This document shows, piece after piece, positions 1-8,472 of a stretch of 64,000 bases of DNA (positions are counted from its first letter, which is position 1; every line of letters starts with the position of its first letter). The notes under the pieces are model-generated. The model was given only the letters and a program-made list of their open reading frames with translations, had not been told where the DNA came from and did no database searches. The stretch lies in the NCBI GenBank assembly GCA_041913905.1, contig JAYSEK010000012.1, positions 1 to 64,000 of the forward strand, given 5' to 3'. Position numbers and translations under genes: made by a program. Source of the stretch: Roseateles_B sp041913905. Lineage in GTDB: Bacteria > Pseudomonadota > Gammaproteobacteria > Burkholderiales > Burkholderiaceae_C.

Positions 1-46
1 CGATGATAGTGCGGATTCCCGTGTGAAAGTAGGTCATCGTCAGGCT
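1..46 (+). rRNA. rrf: 5S ribosomal RNA, 3' end only
   Basis: The first 46 bases match the conserved 3' part of betaproteobacterial 5S rRNA, including the segment GTGTGAAAGTAGGTCATCGT and the terminal CAGGCT. The 5' part lies before the window, so this is the tail of an rRNA operon transcribed rightwards. A strong terminator follows within about 15 bases. Confidence 0.9.
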
Positions 47-57
47 AATATCCCGCC

Positions 58-92
58 AAACCCCCGGTTCCGCAAGAACCGGGGGTTTTGCT
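58..92 (+). terminator. Rho-independent terminator of the rRNA operon
   Basis: A perfect 10-bp stem (CCCCCGGTTC / GAACCGGGGG, 61-70 and 76-85) with a five-base CGCAA loop is preceded by AAA and followed by TTTTG and CTTTT. It sits just after the 5S rRNA end and fits an rRNA operon terminator. Confidence 0.9.
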
Positions 93-126
93 TTTGAGGC
101 TTCGGAACGGCGGCCGCCCACGACGC

Positions 127-1059
127 CTAGATTGCCAGGCGTATGTTCTCCCCATCCACGCGCAGCTGCCCGGCCTTGCCTAAGGCCTCCAGCAAGTGCC
201 GCATCCAGCGCTGCACATCCTCCTCTCCTGCCAGCGCCATCAGCCGCCGCTGCGTCGGCGTCTCTCTCAGCCAGCCCTCCACCGCCGCCCAACTCCGCTC
301 CCGCCACTCCAGCAGGTGGTACATCAGCAGGGCTTTGCCGGCGTGCAAGGCATGGCGGACGGGCTCGGCCCGAAAGTAGGCCAGCCGGCTGCGCGCTTCC
401 TGGAGGGCGCGCGAGAGGTCTGTGAACATGGGGCCATGGCCCGGCAGTACATGGGAGGGGGCAAGTGCCTGGATCAGGTCCAGCGTCTGTTCGAGTTCCA
501 GAAAGGCTGAGCCCAGCGCTGGCTGCGGGGCCAATTCAGGAAACACGATGCCGAAACCATGCTCCCACAGCGCATCAGCCGAGATGAGGATGCCAGCTTG
601 CGGCTCGAAGAGGATGATCGAGGCTGGGTCGTGTCCAGGCGCGGCATGGATTTCCCAACGGAGCCCGCCATGTTCGATGCACTCGCCTGGCTGCAGCCAG
701 GCGTGCGGCATGAATCGCTCGCAGCGTTGGCCCGTGTCGCGGTAGCTCAGTGCGGACTCATCCCAGAGCCTGGCGGCTTCGAATTCGGCCGGCGGGATCC
801 ATAGTGGGCTGGCATAGCGTGCCTGCAGCGCCGCGTTGCCGCCGCAGTGGTCCGAGTGAAGATGGGTGTTCAGCACGGCGTGAGGCGCAGCATGGCCCTC
901 ATCGTTGAGCTGTTGCTGGACCAGGTCCAGCGTTTGGTCGGCGTGGGTGGCGTAGCCGGTGTCCACGACAAGAGGGCCACGGCTGTCGCCGCCCAGCAGC
1001 ACCATGTTGGCGGACAGCCAGCCGCGTTCGATGAAGTGCACGTCCGAACGCATGGCCAT
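127..1059 (-). CDS. MBL-fold metallo-hydrolase
   Basis: A 310-residue metallo-beta-lactamase-fold hydrolase. The metal-binding signature HLHSDHCGG is clear near residue 66, with further candidate ligands in AAPGHDPAS, SADALWEHG and LPGHGPMF. The substrate cannot be told from the fold; relatives are thioesterases, lactonases or glyoxalase II-like enzymes. The ATG at 1059 has AAGGA about eight bases upstream. The gene starts 43 bases after the acyl-CoA ligase stop on the same strand, so the two are probably co-transcribed, which makes an acyl-thioester or related lipid substrate possible (inference). Confidence 0.8.
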   Translation of the reverse strand: MAMRSDVHFIERGWLSANMVLLGGDSRGPLVVDTGYATHADQTLDLVQQQLNDEGHAAPHAVLNTHLHSDHCGGNAALQARYASPLWIPPAEFEAARLWDESALSYRDTGQRCERFMPHAWLQPGECIEHGGLRWEIHAAPGHDPASIILFEPQAGILISADALWEHGFGIVFPELAPQPALGSAFLELEQTLDLIQALAPSHVLPGHGPMFTDLSRALQEARSRLAYFRAEPVRHALHAGKALLMYHLLEWRERSWAAVEGWLRETPTQRRLMALAGEEDVQRWMRHLLEALGKAGQLRVDGENIRLAI

Positions 1060-1102
1060 GCCCGAGTTCCTTCGCCAGCTCGTGTCCGCTGCGGCCAGGC
1101 GC

Positions 1103-2824
1103 TCAGCTGCGCAGCTCGCGTCTGAGAATCTTGCCGACGTTGCTCTTGGGCAGTTCGTCCCTGAACTCGATGTACTTGGGACGCTTGTAGGCCGTCATCT
1201 GCCCGTTGCAGTACTGTGCCAAGTCCTCTTCGGCCAAGGCCGGGTCGCGCTTGACGACGAAGAGCTTCACAGCTTCTCCGGATTTGGGATCAGGCACTCC
1301 AATGGCGGCGCACTCCAGAACGCCAGGATGGAGGTTGACGACCTGCTCGATCTCGGTGGGGTACACGTTGAAGCCCGACACAAGAATCATGTCCTTCTTG
1401 CGATCGACGATGCGGACATATCCCTGCTCATCCATGACGCCAATGTCGCCGCTCTTGAAGAAGCCGTCCGGCCAAAAGACCTGGGCGGTCTCCTCTGGGC
1501 GCTGCCAGTAGCCAGCCATGACTTGCGGGCCGCGAATGCAGATCTCTCCCCGCTCTCCCAGCGGCAAGTCCCGGCCTTCGTCGTCACGGATGGCGATCTC
1601 GGTATTGGGTATGGGCAGGCCGATGGAGCCGGTGAATTGCTGCACGTCCAGGCGATTCACCGTTGCCACTGGCGAGGTTTCAGAAAGGCCATAGCCTTCG
1701 ACCACCGGGCAGCCGGTGATGCGCAGCCACTTTTCCGCCGTGGCCTGTTGCACGGCCATGCCGCCGCCATTGGAGATCACCAGTTCGGAGAAGTCCAGTC
1801 GAGCAAAGGCGGGCTCATTGGCCAGCGCGTTGAAGAGGGTGTTGACGGCAGGGAACATGTGCACCCGGTACTGCTGCAAGCTGCGGATGAAGCCGGGAAT
1901 GTCACGTGGGTTGGTGATCAGGAGGTTCAGCATGCCTTGCCGCGCCCCCAGCATGTAGCAGGCGGTCAAGGCGAAGATGTGGTACAGCGGGAGCGCGCAA
2001 ACCACGGTCAGCTGCTTGCCGCCCACACGCTGCAGCATGGGGGTGAACCAGGCTTCGCTTTGCAGGATGTTCGCCACCACGTTGCGGTGCAATAACGTGG
2101 CGCCCTTGGAGACACCCGTCGTGCCACCTGTGTACTGGAGGAAAGCGACATCATCGGGCCCTGTCGTTGCCGCCTGCAGCGTCCGGCTGCGGCCTTGCTG
2201 CAGGGCCGCGTTGAAGCGAATGACCGTACGTCCCTCGCTCAGCGGCAGCCGGAACTCCTTCACCATCTTGCGCAGATGGCGCACGGCAAAATTGACCAGC
2301 GGACCACGCCACCAGCCCAGCAGATCCCCGAGTGCGCACAGCACCACATGGCGAACCGGAGACTCCGTGATCACCTCCTCCAGCGTTGCCGCGAAGTTCT
2401 CCAGCACGATGATGGCCTCGGCGCCGCTGTCCTTCAGCTGGTGCGCCAGCTCGCGCGGCGTGTACAGCGGGTTTACGTTCACCACCACGTAGCCCGCCCG
2501 CAGGATGCCGGCAATGGCCACCATGTACTGCAGCACATTGGGCATCATGATGGCCACGCGCGCGCCCTTGCTCAGGCCCAGCCCTTGCAGGTAACAGCCC
2601 AGCGCGCGCGACATCTCGTCCATCTGTCGGTAGCTCAGCCTTCGATCCATGCAGACCGCGGCGTCGCGATCGGCAAAGGTTCTGAAGGACTCCTCCAGCA
2701 AGTCGACCAGCGAACGGTAGCTGTCCACCGGCACATGCGCCGGCACATCGGCGGGGTAGGACTTCAGCCAGGGCTTGTCCCGGGTGCTTGACCGGTTGTC
2801 GTGGGGTTCGAGCACTGCATTCAT
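1103..2824 (-). CDS. fadD: Long-chain acyl-CoA ligase (AMP-binding enzyme)
   Basis: A 573-residue ANL-superfamily adenylating enzyme, of usual FadD length. Visible signatures are the P-loop-like YTGGTTGVSKGA, the VEGYGLSETSP adenine-binding segment, KSGDIGVMDEQGYVRIVDRKKD with the hinge region, and a C-terminal SNVGKILRREL containing the catalytic lysine. It would activate fatty acids as acyl-AMP and then acyl-CoA at the cytoplasmic membrane. The ATG at 2824 (MNAVLEP) is preferred over one 33 bases upstream because AAGGAG precedes it. Chain-length preference is not readable from sequence. It probably forms an operon with the downstream MBL-fold hydrolase. Confidence 0.9.
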   Translation of the reverse strand: MNAVLEPHDNRSSTRDKPWLKSYPADVPAHVPVDSYRSLVDLLEESFRTFADRDAAVCMDRRLSYRQMDEMSRALGCYLQGLGLSKGARVAIMMPNVLQYMVAIAGILRAGYVVVNVNPLYTPRELAHQLKDSGAEAIIVLENFAATLEEVITESPVRHVVLCALGDLLGWWRGPLVNFAVRHLRKMVKEFRLPLSEGRTVIRFNAALQQGRSRTLQAATTGPDDVAFLQYTGGTTGVSKGATLLHRNVVANILQSEAWFTPMLQRVGGKQLTVVCALPLYHIFALTACYMLGARQGMLNLLITNPRDIPGFIRSLQQYRVHMFPAVNTLFNALANEPAFARLDFSELVISNGGGMAVQQATAEKWLRITGCPVVEGYGLSETSPVATVNRLDVQQFTGSIGLPIPNTEIAIRDDEGRDLPLGERGEICIRGPQVMAGYWQRPEETAQVFWPDGFFKSGDIGVMDEQGYVRIVDRKKDMILVSGFNVYPTEIEQVVNLHPGVLECAAIGVPDPKSGEAVKLFVVKRDPALAEEDLAQYCNGQMTAYKRPKYIEFRDELPKSNVGKILRRELRS

Positions 2825-2881
2825 GGCGGGTACGACTCCTTGAGCGGACCGCCACATGGTGTGCAGCGCATCGGCAGGCGG

Positions 2882-3610
2882 CTAGGGGAGTTGCCCTAGC
2901 ATTTCGTCGCCTGCGGGACAGTCCGTCCCGGCGACGGAGGCAGAGAACAAGGCGGAGGCCAGGTCCTGCTCGCGCCGGCGCACGGTCGCCAAAAAGTCCT
3001 GTGCACCTTTCATGGCTTTGAAGGTGTCGAAGCCCCGTTCAAGAAAACGCTGGAGCTCAGACAGGCCTGCTGCCGCAGCGGGGCCACGCATCATGCGCAG
3101 GGCCTGGCGCAGCAGCGGCTTGTGGGTAAGCTCGTCCAGTGCCGCTCCGACCGCCAAGGTCAGCTCGATCTGCTGCTGGCGTTGCGCGGGGCGTCCCACG
3201 GCCTGCCACGCCTGGACGTAGCTGGCGGCCGACCACTGCGGCGCGTTCAGCGCCAGCGCCATCTCGGTGTCCAGGCTTTCGGACAAGGCATGCAGCTCGG
3301 CCAAGCGCGCCACCGTCTGCACCACCTGCTCGGGAAAGAGGCGCACCAGCGCGGGGACGACGCGTGCAAACTGGGCGTCACGGCGGGAGAAGTCGCCCGG
3401 GCCATACAGTTCATCAAGAAAGAAGCGCGCTGCTGCCATATAGCGCGGGGAACTCAGCAGGTCCGCATAGCTGCGGGCGAAGCGCTGCTGCTGGTATTGC
3501 TTGAGGGCCTGCACACTCGCGTCCAGTGACGGGGTGGCCAGCCGACGCTGGCGCTCCAGTTCAACCTGCTGGAGGTGCAGAAGAATGTGGGACTGCAGGG
3601 GCTCTGCCAT
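2882..3610 (-). CDS. FFLEELY-motif conserved hypothetical protein
   Basis: A 242-residue soluble, Gln/Arg/Leu-rich, mostly helical protein. The segment ARFFLDELYGPGDFSRRDAQFARVVPALVRLFP matches the motif that names the FFLEELY family of uncharacterised proteobacterial proteins, with D in place of the first E. No catalytic motif, membrane segment or signal peptide is visible. It lies 57 bases upstream of the acyl-CoA ligase on the same strand and may share its transcript. The function is unknown. Confidence 0.7.
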   Translation of the reverse strand: MAEPLQSHILLHLQQVELERQRRLATPSLDASVQALKQYQQQRFARSYADLLSSPRYMAAARFFLDELYGPGDFSRRDAQFARVVPALVRLFPEQVVQTVARLAELHALSESLDTEMALALNAPQWSAASYVQAWQAVGRPAQRQQQIELTLAVGAALDELTHKPLLRQALRMMRGPAAAAGLSELQRFLERGFDTFKAMKGAQDFLATVRRREQDLASALFSASVAGTDCPAGDEMLGQLP

Positions 3611-3708
3611 GGCGGACGGGCGGGTGCTCGGCCAGGATTGTCCGCCTACACTGGCGCCGGTGCGCTAGGGCAGGGACTCGAATGAGACGGGATGAGGGCT
3701 GATTGCGG

Positions 3709-4614
3709 ATGAGCAACGCGAGACAACAACAGCTGTTGCTGGCCGTACGCTTGCTGGCGGGCCTGCTGCTGGGTGCTTGGGGTCACGGCCACTGGGGGAT
3801 GCCGGGCGCATTGCTGATGGGCTGGACGGGGCTGTTCGGGTGGACTTTGCTGGTGCTGCCCGTGTTCCCGCTGCTGAGGCGGCTGCCTCGGCCTGAGGGG
3901 CAGCCGCTACCCACGCTGACGCAATGCCTGCGGGCAGCCGCTCACGAGTGGTGGACCTATGAGCGGATCTTTTCCTGGCAGCAGCCCTTTGGTGCGCATT
4001 CACAGGCAGACCGTTGCGAGGCGCAGGACCAGGGGCGGCGCGGTGTGCTGCTGCTTCATGGCTTTCGCTGCAATCGGGGCCTCTGGCAGCGCTGGCAAAG
4101 GCTTCTTGATTCGCACGGCCATCCCCACATCGCGCTGAGCCTGGCGCCTCCCTTCGCCAGCATTGACGCCTATGCGGACCAGATCGAAGCCGCCGTGCGT
4201 CGTCTTGAGCAGGCGACGGGCTTGCCGCCCGTGGTGGTGGCCCATAGCATGGGTGGCCTTGCCTTGCGCGCCTGGCGGCGTGCCGTTCAAGCGGCACCTG
4301 AGCGCTTGCACCACGTCTTCACATTGGGGACGCCTCATGCTGGCACCTTGATGGCGCAGCTGTCTGGAGCGACGAATGCGCGGCAGATGAGAGCCCGGTC
4401 AAGCTGGCTCCAGGCGCTGGCGGGCAGCGAATCCGTGGCCTGGTGGCGGCGTTTTACCTGCGTCTACAGTTGCTGCGATCAGGTGGTCTGTCCGTCTGTG
4501 CTCGCCATACTTCCCGAAGCCCAGACGCTGGCCGTACCGGCTAGCGGGCATTTGCAGCTGGTGCATGAGCCGCTGGTGATGGAGGCCGTGATGCGCTGTT
4601 TGAAGCAGGGCTGA
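3709..4614 (+). CDS. Alpha/beta hydrolase, membrane-anchored lipase-like
   Basis: A 301-residue protein with two hydrophobic N-terminal segments (about residues 7-25 and 28-55) and then an alpha/beta-hydrolase domain. The oxyanion strand is GVLLLHGFRCN, the nucleophile elbow is AHSMGG, TLGTPHAGT follows as in triacylglycerol lipases, and the likely catalytic His is in PASGHLQLVHE. The ATG at 3709 is chosen; a TTG two codons earlier is possible. It is divergent from the FFLEELY gene and convergent with hpd. The substrate is probably a short or medium-chain ester, but this is inferred from the fold only. Confidence 0.75.
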   Translation: MSNARQQQLLLAVRLLAGLLLGAWGHGHWGMPGALLMGWTGLFGWTLLVLPVFPLLRRLPRPEGQPLPTLTQCLRAAAHEWWTYERIFSWQQPFGAHSQADRCEAQDQGRRGVLLLHGFRCNRGLWQRWQRLLDSHGHPHIALSLAPPFASIDAYADQIEAAVRRLEQATGLPPVVVAHSMGGLALRAWRRAVQAAPERLHHVFTLGTPHAGTLMAQLSGATNARQMRARSSWLQALAGSESVAWWRRFTCVYSCCDQVVCPSVLAILPEAQTLAVPASGHLQLVHEPLVMEAVMRCLKQG

Positions 4615-4670
4615 CGCGGACGCTTCGCATGTGACAACGCCCGGGCGATGCCGGGCGTCGGGGATGCGAG

Positions 4671-4830
4671 GCCTCATCCAGCCTGCGCGCTTGCAAGCGC
4701 GCAGTCCTTCGGCTCGCGTCGCACAAGCCGCAGGGCTTGTGCTCGGTCAAGCCTCATCCAGCCTGCGCGCTTGCAAGCGCGCAGTCCTTCGGCTCGCGTC
4801 GCACAAGCCGCAGGGCTTGTGCTCGGTCAA
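4671..4830. repeat. Two perfect 80-bp tandem repeats with hairpins
   Basis: Positions 4671-4750 and 4751-4830 are identical 80-bp direct repeats; GCCTCA at 4831 starts a third partial copy inside the hpd coding end. Each unit holds the palindrome GCGCGCTTGCAAGCGCGC and the inverted repeat CACAAGCC-GCAG-GGCTTGTG. The second copy overlaps the hpd stop codon by a few bases. No T-run follows, so it is not a classic terminator, though the hairpins could protect or terminate convergent transcripts. Confidence 0.9.
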
Positions 4831-5951
4831 GCCTCAGCCTTGAGCACGCCGCGGCGGATTTGGTCGAGTTCGATGCTTTCGAACAAGGCCTGGAAGTTGC
4901 CCTCGCCAAAGCCTTCGTTGCCCTTGCGCTGGATGATCTCGAAGAAGATCGGGCCGATGACTTCCTTGGTGAAGATCTGCAGCAGCAATTCGTTGGGGGC
5001 CCCTTGATGGGTGGCGCCGTCGATCAGGATGCGCAGACGCTTGAGCTCGTCGAGGTCCTCGCCATGCGCGGGCAGGCGCTTGTTGACCAGGTCGTAGTAG
5101 GTCTCGATGGTGTCCTGGAAGACGACCCCGGTGGCCTTCATGCCCTCGACCGTCTTGTAGATCTGGTTGGTGCCCAGCGCCACGTGCTGGATGCCCTCGC
5201 CATGGTAGAGATCCAGATATTCGGCAATCTGGCTCTTGTCGTCGCTGCTCTCGTTGATGGGGATGCGGATCTTGCCGCAAGGACTGGTCATGGCCTTGGA
5301 CTTGAGGCCGGTGAGCTTGCCCTCGATGTCGAAGTAGCGCACTTCGCGGAAGTTGAACAAGCGCTCATAGAAGTCCGCCCATTCCTTCATGCGGCCACGG
5401 AAGACGTTGTGCGTCAGGTGGTCGATGTAGGTCAGGCCATGGCCTTCTTGCGTGGACGACACCGGCTGCCCGTCGGCGTCCAGCAGGGGAACGAAGTCCA
5501 CGTCGTAGATGCTGATGTTGCCGATGGCGCCGGATTGCGCGCCATCCTTGCCTTGCCAGCGATCGACCAAGTAGATCAGCGAGTCGCCAATGCCCTTGAT
5601 CGCCGGGATGTTCAGCTCCATCGGGCCAGTCTTGTTGTCGAAGCCCCAGGCGCCCAACTCCAGGGCGCGCTGGTAGGCATAGGCGGCATCCTTGACGCGG
5701 AAGGCGATGGCGCAGATCGACGGCCCATGCAGGCGGGCAAAACGCTGGGCGAAAGAGCCGGCTTCGGCGTTGATGATGAAGTTCACGTCACCCTGGCGAT
5801 ACAGGGTGACGTCCTTCTGCCGGTGTTTGGCCACGGCCTTGAAACCCATGGTCTCGAACAATTGGCCCAGCGCGGCCGGATCGGGGGCGGCGAACTCGAT
5901 GAACTCGAAGCCATCGGTACCCATGGGGTTGTCCCAAGGCGTGAATGCCAT
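4827..5951 (-). CDS. hpd: 4-hydroxyphenylpyruvate dioxygenase
   Basis: A 374-residue Fe(II) dioxygenase that converts 4-hydroxyphenylpyruvate to homogentisate in tyrosine catabolism. It shows the two-lobed vicinal-oxygen-chelate layout. Iron ligands can be placed in YIDHLTHNV (His), EGIQHVALGT (His) and IFFEIIQRKG (Glu), and the C-terminal GFGEGNFQALFESIE is typical of the family. The ATG at 5951 (MAFTPWDNPMG) follows AGGAG and is preferred to an upstream ATG. It is divergent from an Lrp-type regulator with inverted repeats between them, so control by that regulator is likely. Its 3' end abuts the 80-bp tandem repeat. Confidence 0.96.
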   Translation of the reverse strand: MAFTPWDNPMGTDGFEFIEFAAPDPAALGQLFETMGFKAVAKHRQKDVTLYRQGDVNFIINAEAGSFAQRFARLHGPSICAIAFRVKDAAYAYQRALELGAWGFDNKTGPMELNIPAIKGIGDSLIYLVDRWQGKDGAQSGAIGNISIYDVDFVPLLDADGQPVSSTQEGHGLTYIDHLTHNVFRGRMKEWADFYERLFNFREVRYFDIEGKLTGLKSKAMTSPCGKIRIPINESSDDKSQIAEYLDLYHGEGIQHVALGTNQIYKTVEGMKATGVVFQDTIETYYDLVNKRLPAHGEDLDELKRLRILIDGATHQGAPNELLLQIFTKEVIGPIFFEIIQRKGNEGFGEGNFQALFESIELDQIRRGVLKAEA

Positions 5952-5973
5952 ACACATCTCCTGGCGGATAGTT

Positions 5974-5987
5974 TTGCGATAGCGCAA
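5974..5987. promoter_or_regulatory. Inverted repeat, candidate Lrp-type operator near hpd
   Basis: TTGCG-ATAG-CGCAA lies 23 bases upstream of the hpd start codon in the divergent hpd/lrp spacer. Its size and position fit a site for the neighbouring Lrp/AsnC protein. The assignment is inference. Confidence 0.4.
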
Positions 5988-6046
5988 GACTGTACGGCGA
6001 TGGGGTCGCAGGATTCATGCGATCTTGTGTAAGTCCCTGGATGGCA

Positions 6047-6063
6047 TTGCAGGAAACCTGCAA
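6047..6063. promoter_or_regulatory. Inverted repeat, candidate autoregulatory operator
   Basis: TTGCAGG-AAA-CCTGCAA is a perfect 7-bp inverted repeat ending 10 bases before the Lrp-type regulator start. It resembles sites bound by Lrp/AsnC dimers and could mediate autoregulation. It shares the TTGC-GCAA ends with the site at 5974. Confidence 0.45.
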
Positions 6064-6073
6064 GAATCTACAA

Positions 6074-6556
6074 ATGGACAAGGAAAGCCAGCTTGATGCT
6101 ATCGACCGGCGCATTTTGAGGGCGCTGCAGGTTGATGGCCGGGTGACCTACGATGCCCTGGCCTCGCAGGTGAACCTCTCGGCTTCGGCCGTGTTGAGGC
6201 GCGTGCGGCGCCTGGAGGAGATTGGCGTGATCTCGGCCTACGTGGCGCTGGTGAATCCGGAATCCGTCGGCCTGGGTCTCACGGCCTACATCAATGTGCG
6301 ACTGGAAAAGCACACAGAGACGCACAAGCGCAACCCCATGGACCTGTTCCGCGCGGCGGTGCAGACCTGGCCTGAAGTGGTCGAGTGCTCGGCGCTGACC
6401 GGCGACATGGACTACCTGCTGCGCGTGCTGGTGGAAGACATGGCGCACTATTCGCGCTTCATCACCGAGACGCTGCTCAAGCACCCCAGCGTGCAGGACT
6501 GCAAGACCAGCTTTGTGCTGGACCGGCTCAAGAACACGACGGCGCTACCGCTTTGA
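6074..6556 (+). CDS. Lrp/AsnC family transcriptional regulator
   Basis: A 160-residue regulator with an N-terminal winged helix-turn-helix (LDAIDRRILRALQVDGRVTYDALASQVNLSASAVLRRVRRLEE, residues about 7-50) and a C-terminal RAM ligand-binding domain (SALTGDMDYLLRVLVEDMAHYSRF). The start at 6074 matches family N-termini; upstream in-frame starts would add residues unlike Lrp proteins. It is divergent from hpd, so a local role in tyrosine or other amino-acid catabolism is likely, but the effector is unknown. Confidence 0.9.
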   Translation: MDKESQLDAIDRRILRALQVDGRVTYDALASQVNLSASAVLRRVRRLEEIGVISAYVALVNPESVGLGLTAYINVRLEKHTETHKRNPMDLFRAAVQTWPEVVECSALTGDMDYLLRVLVEDMAHYSRFITETLLKHPSVQDCKTSFVLDRLKNTTALPL

Positions 6557-6572
6557 CTGCGCTTCGGCGCGC

Positions 6573-7202
6573 TCAGCGCCTTCGCAAGGCCACCGCCAGC
6601 TCCTGCCAACCCTGGGCGTGGGCGACTGCGGTGTAAGGCGGCGACGGCCACTCCCAAAGGCTGGCTGGAAATAGGGCCCGCATGCCGTTGACATCGCAGT
6701 GGTAGGGAGGGCCTTCGATCAGTCCTTGTGAGGCGGATTCGCGGCGGGCCTGCATGAACAGCGCCAGCAGCCAGCCGCCCGACGGCAGCCATCGCGCCAG
6801 CTGGGCCGCATAGTCTTGCCAGAGGTCCGGATGCAGCGCGCAGAGGCAGGTCTGCTCGTAGATGACGTCCGGCCGCTCTTGCGATGGCACTTGCCATTGC
6901 AGTACGTCTGCCTGCTCGACGTCGGCGTGCAGTGCCGCATCCTGCAGGCGCTGTCGGGCCAGTGCCACGGCGGCGGGCGTGTAGTCCAGGCCGCGGACCT
7001 GCAGGCCTTGGCGCGCCAGCGCCAGCAGCTCGTGCCCGCTGCCACAACCCGGCACCAACACGCGCTGACCCGCGCGCAGCAGGCCGGCGTCCAGCCAGGC
7101 TTGCAACTGAGGATGAGGGGCGCCGCGATCCCAGGGCATTTGCCCCTGTTCGAATCGCTGCTGCCAGAAGTCTTGGGTCGGACCAGCCATGAGCCGCATC
7201 AT
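6573..7202 (-). CDS. TPMT-family SAM-dependent methyltransferase
   Basis: A 209-residue class I methyltransferase of the thiopurine S-methyltransferase family. The SAM motif VPGCGSGHE is followed by GLDYTPAAVALARQRL (acidic loop), then DVIYEQTCLCALHP and GGWLLALF, all typical of TPMT/chalcogen methyltransferases. Family members methylate thiols, selenium, tellurium or halide; the substrate here is not predictable. The start is uncertain: ATG at 7202 or 7190, neither with a good Shine-Dalgarno. It follows the HDOD gene by 19 bases on the same strand. Confidence 0.8.
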   Translation of the reverse strand: MMRLMAGPTQDFWQQRFEQGQMPWDRGAPHPQLQAWLDAGLLRAGQRVLVPGCGSGHELLALARQGLQVRGLDYTPAAVALARQRLQDAALHADVEQADVLQWQVPSQERPDVIYEQTCLCALHPDLWQDYAAQLARWLPSGGWLLALFMQARRESASQGLIEGPPYHCDVNGMRALFPASLWEWPSPPYTAVAHAQGWQELAVALRRR

Positions 7203-7221
7203 AGGGGCGGGACGGCCCGAC

Positions 7222-8076
7222 TCAGCGGTCGTCAAGCTCATGCAGCAGTTTGAGCGTGTGCGTCGGCCCTAGCGTCAGGAGCTCCCCGATCTCCTGCAGG
7301 TCATCAGGGACGGCCGGGTTCTCCCAGCTGTCCGCGGTATGGCGAGCCAGACGCACCGCCAGTCGCACGCACTGCACCTGCGGATCATGGCCGCGCTTGT
7401 CATCGGTGCAGTGGGCCAGCAGCTCAGGCAGGCGCCAGGCGCGCATCAGGCTCTGCTCCAGGTCACCGAGCTCGATGTTCAGCACTTCCTTCTGCGCGTT
7501 GACGCTGCGCATGCCCGGCTGCGTGGCCATCAGCCACTGGATCTTCTGGGCCAGCTCCGGCGCATGGCACCACAGCAGCATCTCGGCGAAGTCGTGCAGC
7601 AGCGCGGCGCTGTGGATGATGGCGGCATCCGGGTCCAGCCGATGCGCGGCGAAACCCAGGGCGAAGCGTGCGGCGCGGTCGGCACGACGCATCACCCGCA
7701 TCAGTCCGTCATAGGCCGCGGGCAGGCTGGCGAGCCGGTCTTCCACGGTGGGCTGCGGGCCGAAGGCCCTGAAGAAGGGCGTGATGCCCATCAGCACCAG
7801 GGCCGCGGTCACCGTCTCGGCATCGGCCAGCAAGCGGCTGGACCGATGGGCCGAGGCGTAGCGCAGCACCTTGAGCGTCATCAGCGGATCGGTCGCCAGG
7901 CCTTCGCCAATGCTGTTGGCATCGACCTCGTCCTCGTTAGCACGCCAGAGCTCGAGCTGTTCGGCTGTCGAGGCCAGGACAGGGATCTCCGCCTCCCGGA
8001 AATAGGCAGTCCAGCGATTCAAGTCCCGGAAGGGCTTGCTCAGCGGGGTGAACGGCAGGTTCGGCGGGGTGTCCAT
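7222..8076 (-). CDS. HDOD-domain protein
   Basis: A 284-residue protein with a central HDOD domain (about residues 25-225), a phosphodiesterase-like HD fold lacking the full metal site and usually linked to signal transduction. Visible are DPLMTLKVLRYAS, ALVLMGITPFF and HSAALLHDFAEMLLWCHAP. The tail contains a short Asp-rich end. Three small ORFs with good ribosome-binding sites lie directly upstream on the same strand, the nearest overlapping this start in another frame, so it may be the last or next-to-last gene of that unit. The target is unknown. Confidence 0.85.
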   Translation of the reverse strand: MDTPPNLPFTPLSKPFRDLNRWTAYFREAEIPVLASTAEQLELWRANEDEVDANSIGEGLATDPLMTLKVLRYASAHRSSRLLADAETVTAALVLMGITPFFRAFGPQPTVEDRLASLPAAYDGLMRVMRRADRAARFALGFAAHRLDPDAAIIHSAALLHDFAEMLLWCHAPELAQKIQWLMATQPGMRSVNAQKEVLNIELGDLEQSLMRAWRLPELLAHCTDDKRGHDPQVQCVRLAVRLARHTADSWENPAVPDDLQEIGELLTLGPTHTLKLLHELDDR

Positions 8077-8182
8077 CGCAAGCCATAGCGTAGGCGCTTT
8101 TATCGGATATCGGCAATGCCGTACCCAACTTGAGCGTGACGCTTGCTACGGCGAGCAGCAGGGTGACGATGAAGCGCTTCAT
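7937..8182 (-). CDS. Small ORF with signal-peptide-like N-terminus
   Basis: A candidate 81-residue protein beginning MKRFIVTLLLAVASVTLKLG, which looks like a signal peptide or a membrane helix. GGGAGG lies six bases before the ATG, and that ATG overlaps the stop of the preceding small ORF as ATGA, which implies translational coupling. The last 140 bases overlap the HDOD gene in another frame, which is unusual; the C-terminal half may be spurious, or a frameshift may hide a shorter end. No homology is recognised. Confidence 0.4.
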   Translation of the reverse strand: MKRFIVTLLLAVASVTLKLGTALPISDKSAYAMACDGHPAEPAVHPAEQALPGLESLDCLFPGGGDPCPGLDSRTARALAC

Positions 8183-8424
8183 CGGATCCTCCCTTCACCC
8201 GGCCAGCCCCCGAGACGTTCACCATCGAAGTGGACGCTGCCGATGGGATCGCCGGCGCGACGGCGGGGCTGGCTGCCGCCAGCTTGCTCCGCAGCGGACT
8301 CATGCTGTGCTCGCTGTGCGGGCGGGGCGCTCAGCCAACGAGCCAGGCGCAGCCACAGCGTGGCCAGGATTTCGGTACTGCTGCTGACGACACCGTATCG
8401 AGTCGTCTTGATGATCTTCTGCAT
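8179..8424 (-). CDS. Small hypothetical protein, 81 residues
   Basis: The predicted product starts MQKIIKTTRYGVVSSSTEIL, has a short amphipathic or hydrophobic helix (ATLWLRLARWLSAPP) and ends in an Arg/Gly-rich tail. GGGAG precedes the ATG at a normal distance, and the stop overlaps the next small ORF as ATGA. It lies 48 bases downstream of another small ORF on the same strand. No domain is recognised; the start and coupling are the main support. Confidence 0.5.
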   Translation of the reverse strand: MQKIIKTTRYGVVSSSTEILATLWLRLARWLSAPPAQRAQHESAAEQAGGSQPRRRAGDPIGSVHFDGERLGGWPGEGRIR

Positions 8425-8472
8425 CTTGATTCTCCCTCGGGCCTCGCGCCATGCAGTGGCGAGGCTTGCAAT

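Noticed and set aside
4671..4830. CRISPR-like array
   Set aside because: There are only two directly adjacent 80-bp copies with no variable spacers.
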